Shown here piece after piece: positions 6,144 to 6,259 of a stretch of 6,259 bases of DNA (within the stretch, counting starts at the first letter, position 1; the number at the start of each line of letters is the position of its first letter). Source of the stretch: Chitinophaga pinensis. GTDB lineage: Bacteria > Bacteroidota > Bacteroidia > Flavobacteriales_D > Crocinitomicaceae. The stretch spans positions 1-6,259 of the forward strand of contig CAMBMC010000149.1 in NCBI GenBank assembly GCA_945868555.1, written 5' to 3'. Below the pieces are notes generated by a model. It saw only the letters and a list, made by a program, of their open reading frames with translations, had not been told where the DNA came from and made no database searches. The position numbers and the translations under genes were made by a program.

Positions 6144-6259
6144 ATGAAATACCGCATGCTTAGCGCCGAAGAACTGGTTCCTTTTGAGGAAGATTTGAAG
6201 CAATTCCTGATTGTGAATGGCGTTCATGGAGATGAGTGGGAACTAGTGAATCGAAATAC
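6144..6259 (+). CDS. N-terminus of a small conserved Bacteroidota protein, DUF6495-like (3' end outside window)
   Basis: An open frame starts at the ATG at 6144 and runs off the window after 38 codons: MKYRMLSAEELVPFEEDLKQ, then FLIVNGVHGDEWELVNRN. The pattern M-K-Y-R-x-L-(S/T)-x-E-(E/Q)-L, then F-L-x-x-x-G/S-(I/V)-x-x-D-E-W, resembles the start of a short acidic protein family widespread in Bacteroidota that I recall as DUF6495, whose function is unknown. It has no signal peptide or membrane segment, so it is probably cytoplasmic and helical. It is divergent from dxr. The family name is from memory and the call rests on a short N-terminal match; the open frame, the absence of an overlapping gene and the upstream box support it being a real gene. 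Confidence 0.65.
   Translation, partial: MKYRMLSAEELVPFEEDLKQFLIVNGVHGDEWELVNRN

Noticed and set aside
6018..6227. 69-codon minus-strand frame overlapping the dxr start
   Set aside because: It covers the divergent promoter region and the 6144 gene in antisense, with no motif and a 4-bp overlap into dxr; the plus-strand frame is better supported.

Overview
The window reads as ordinary chromosome from a Gram-negative Bacteroidota bacterium, most likely a Flavobacteriia-type lineage. Four things point there: a SusC/RagA-style TonB-dependent receptor barrel; an HU(CCDC81-like)-transmembrane-SPOR protein, an architecture I know mainly from this phylum; the absence of any Shine-Dalgarno sequence before every visible start; and upstream boxes resembling the Bacteroidota -7 element TAnnTTTG. 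KdsB implies a Kdo-containing LPS outer membrane, and Dxr implies isoprenoid synthesis by the MEP pathway.

Layout, left to right. (1) The 3' part of a TonB-dependent receptor (2-1300, +) is joined by a TAATG stop/start overlap to kdsB (1300-2034, +). (2) A 112-bp gap with a candidate promoter leads to an HU-like/SPOR membrane protein (2147-3253, +), followed 27 bp later by an exported bleomycin-hydrolase-like C1 cysteine peptidase (3281-4495, +). (3) A 70-bp gap carries a candidate promoter overlapped by a perfect 8-bp inverted repeat, in front of a short BlaI/MecI-type repressor (4566-4859, +). (4) dxr (4864-6021, -) converges on the repressor with only 4 bp between the stop codons. (5) A 122-bp divergent intergenic region separates dxr from the first 38 codons of a small protein resembling DUF6495 (6144-6259, +), which runs off the window. 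No intergenic stretch exceeds 300 bp. I see no RNA genes, mobile elements, CRISPR arrays or convincing intrinsic terminators.

Functionally, most genes concern the cell envelope: nutrient uptake across the outer membrane, LPS core sugar activation, a possible link between cytoplasm and peptidoglycan, an exported peptidase, and isoprenoid precursor supply (undecaprenyl carrier and quinones). They do not form one evident pathway.

The most interesting points are: the orphan BlaI-like repressor, which ends about where BlaI/MecI are cut by their sensor protease and has no M56 sensor gene beside it; the dyad over its own promoter; and a recurring T-rich box exactly 4 nt upstream of four ATG codons, suggesting leaderless or nearly leaderless transcripts. 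I found no convincing evidence of an undescribed multi-gene system.
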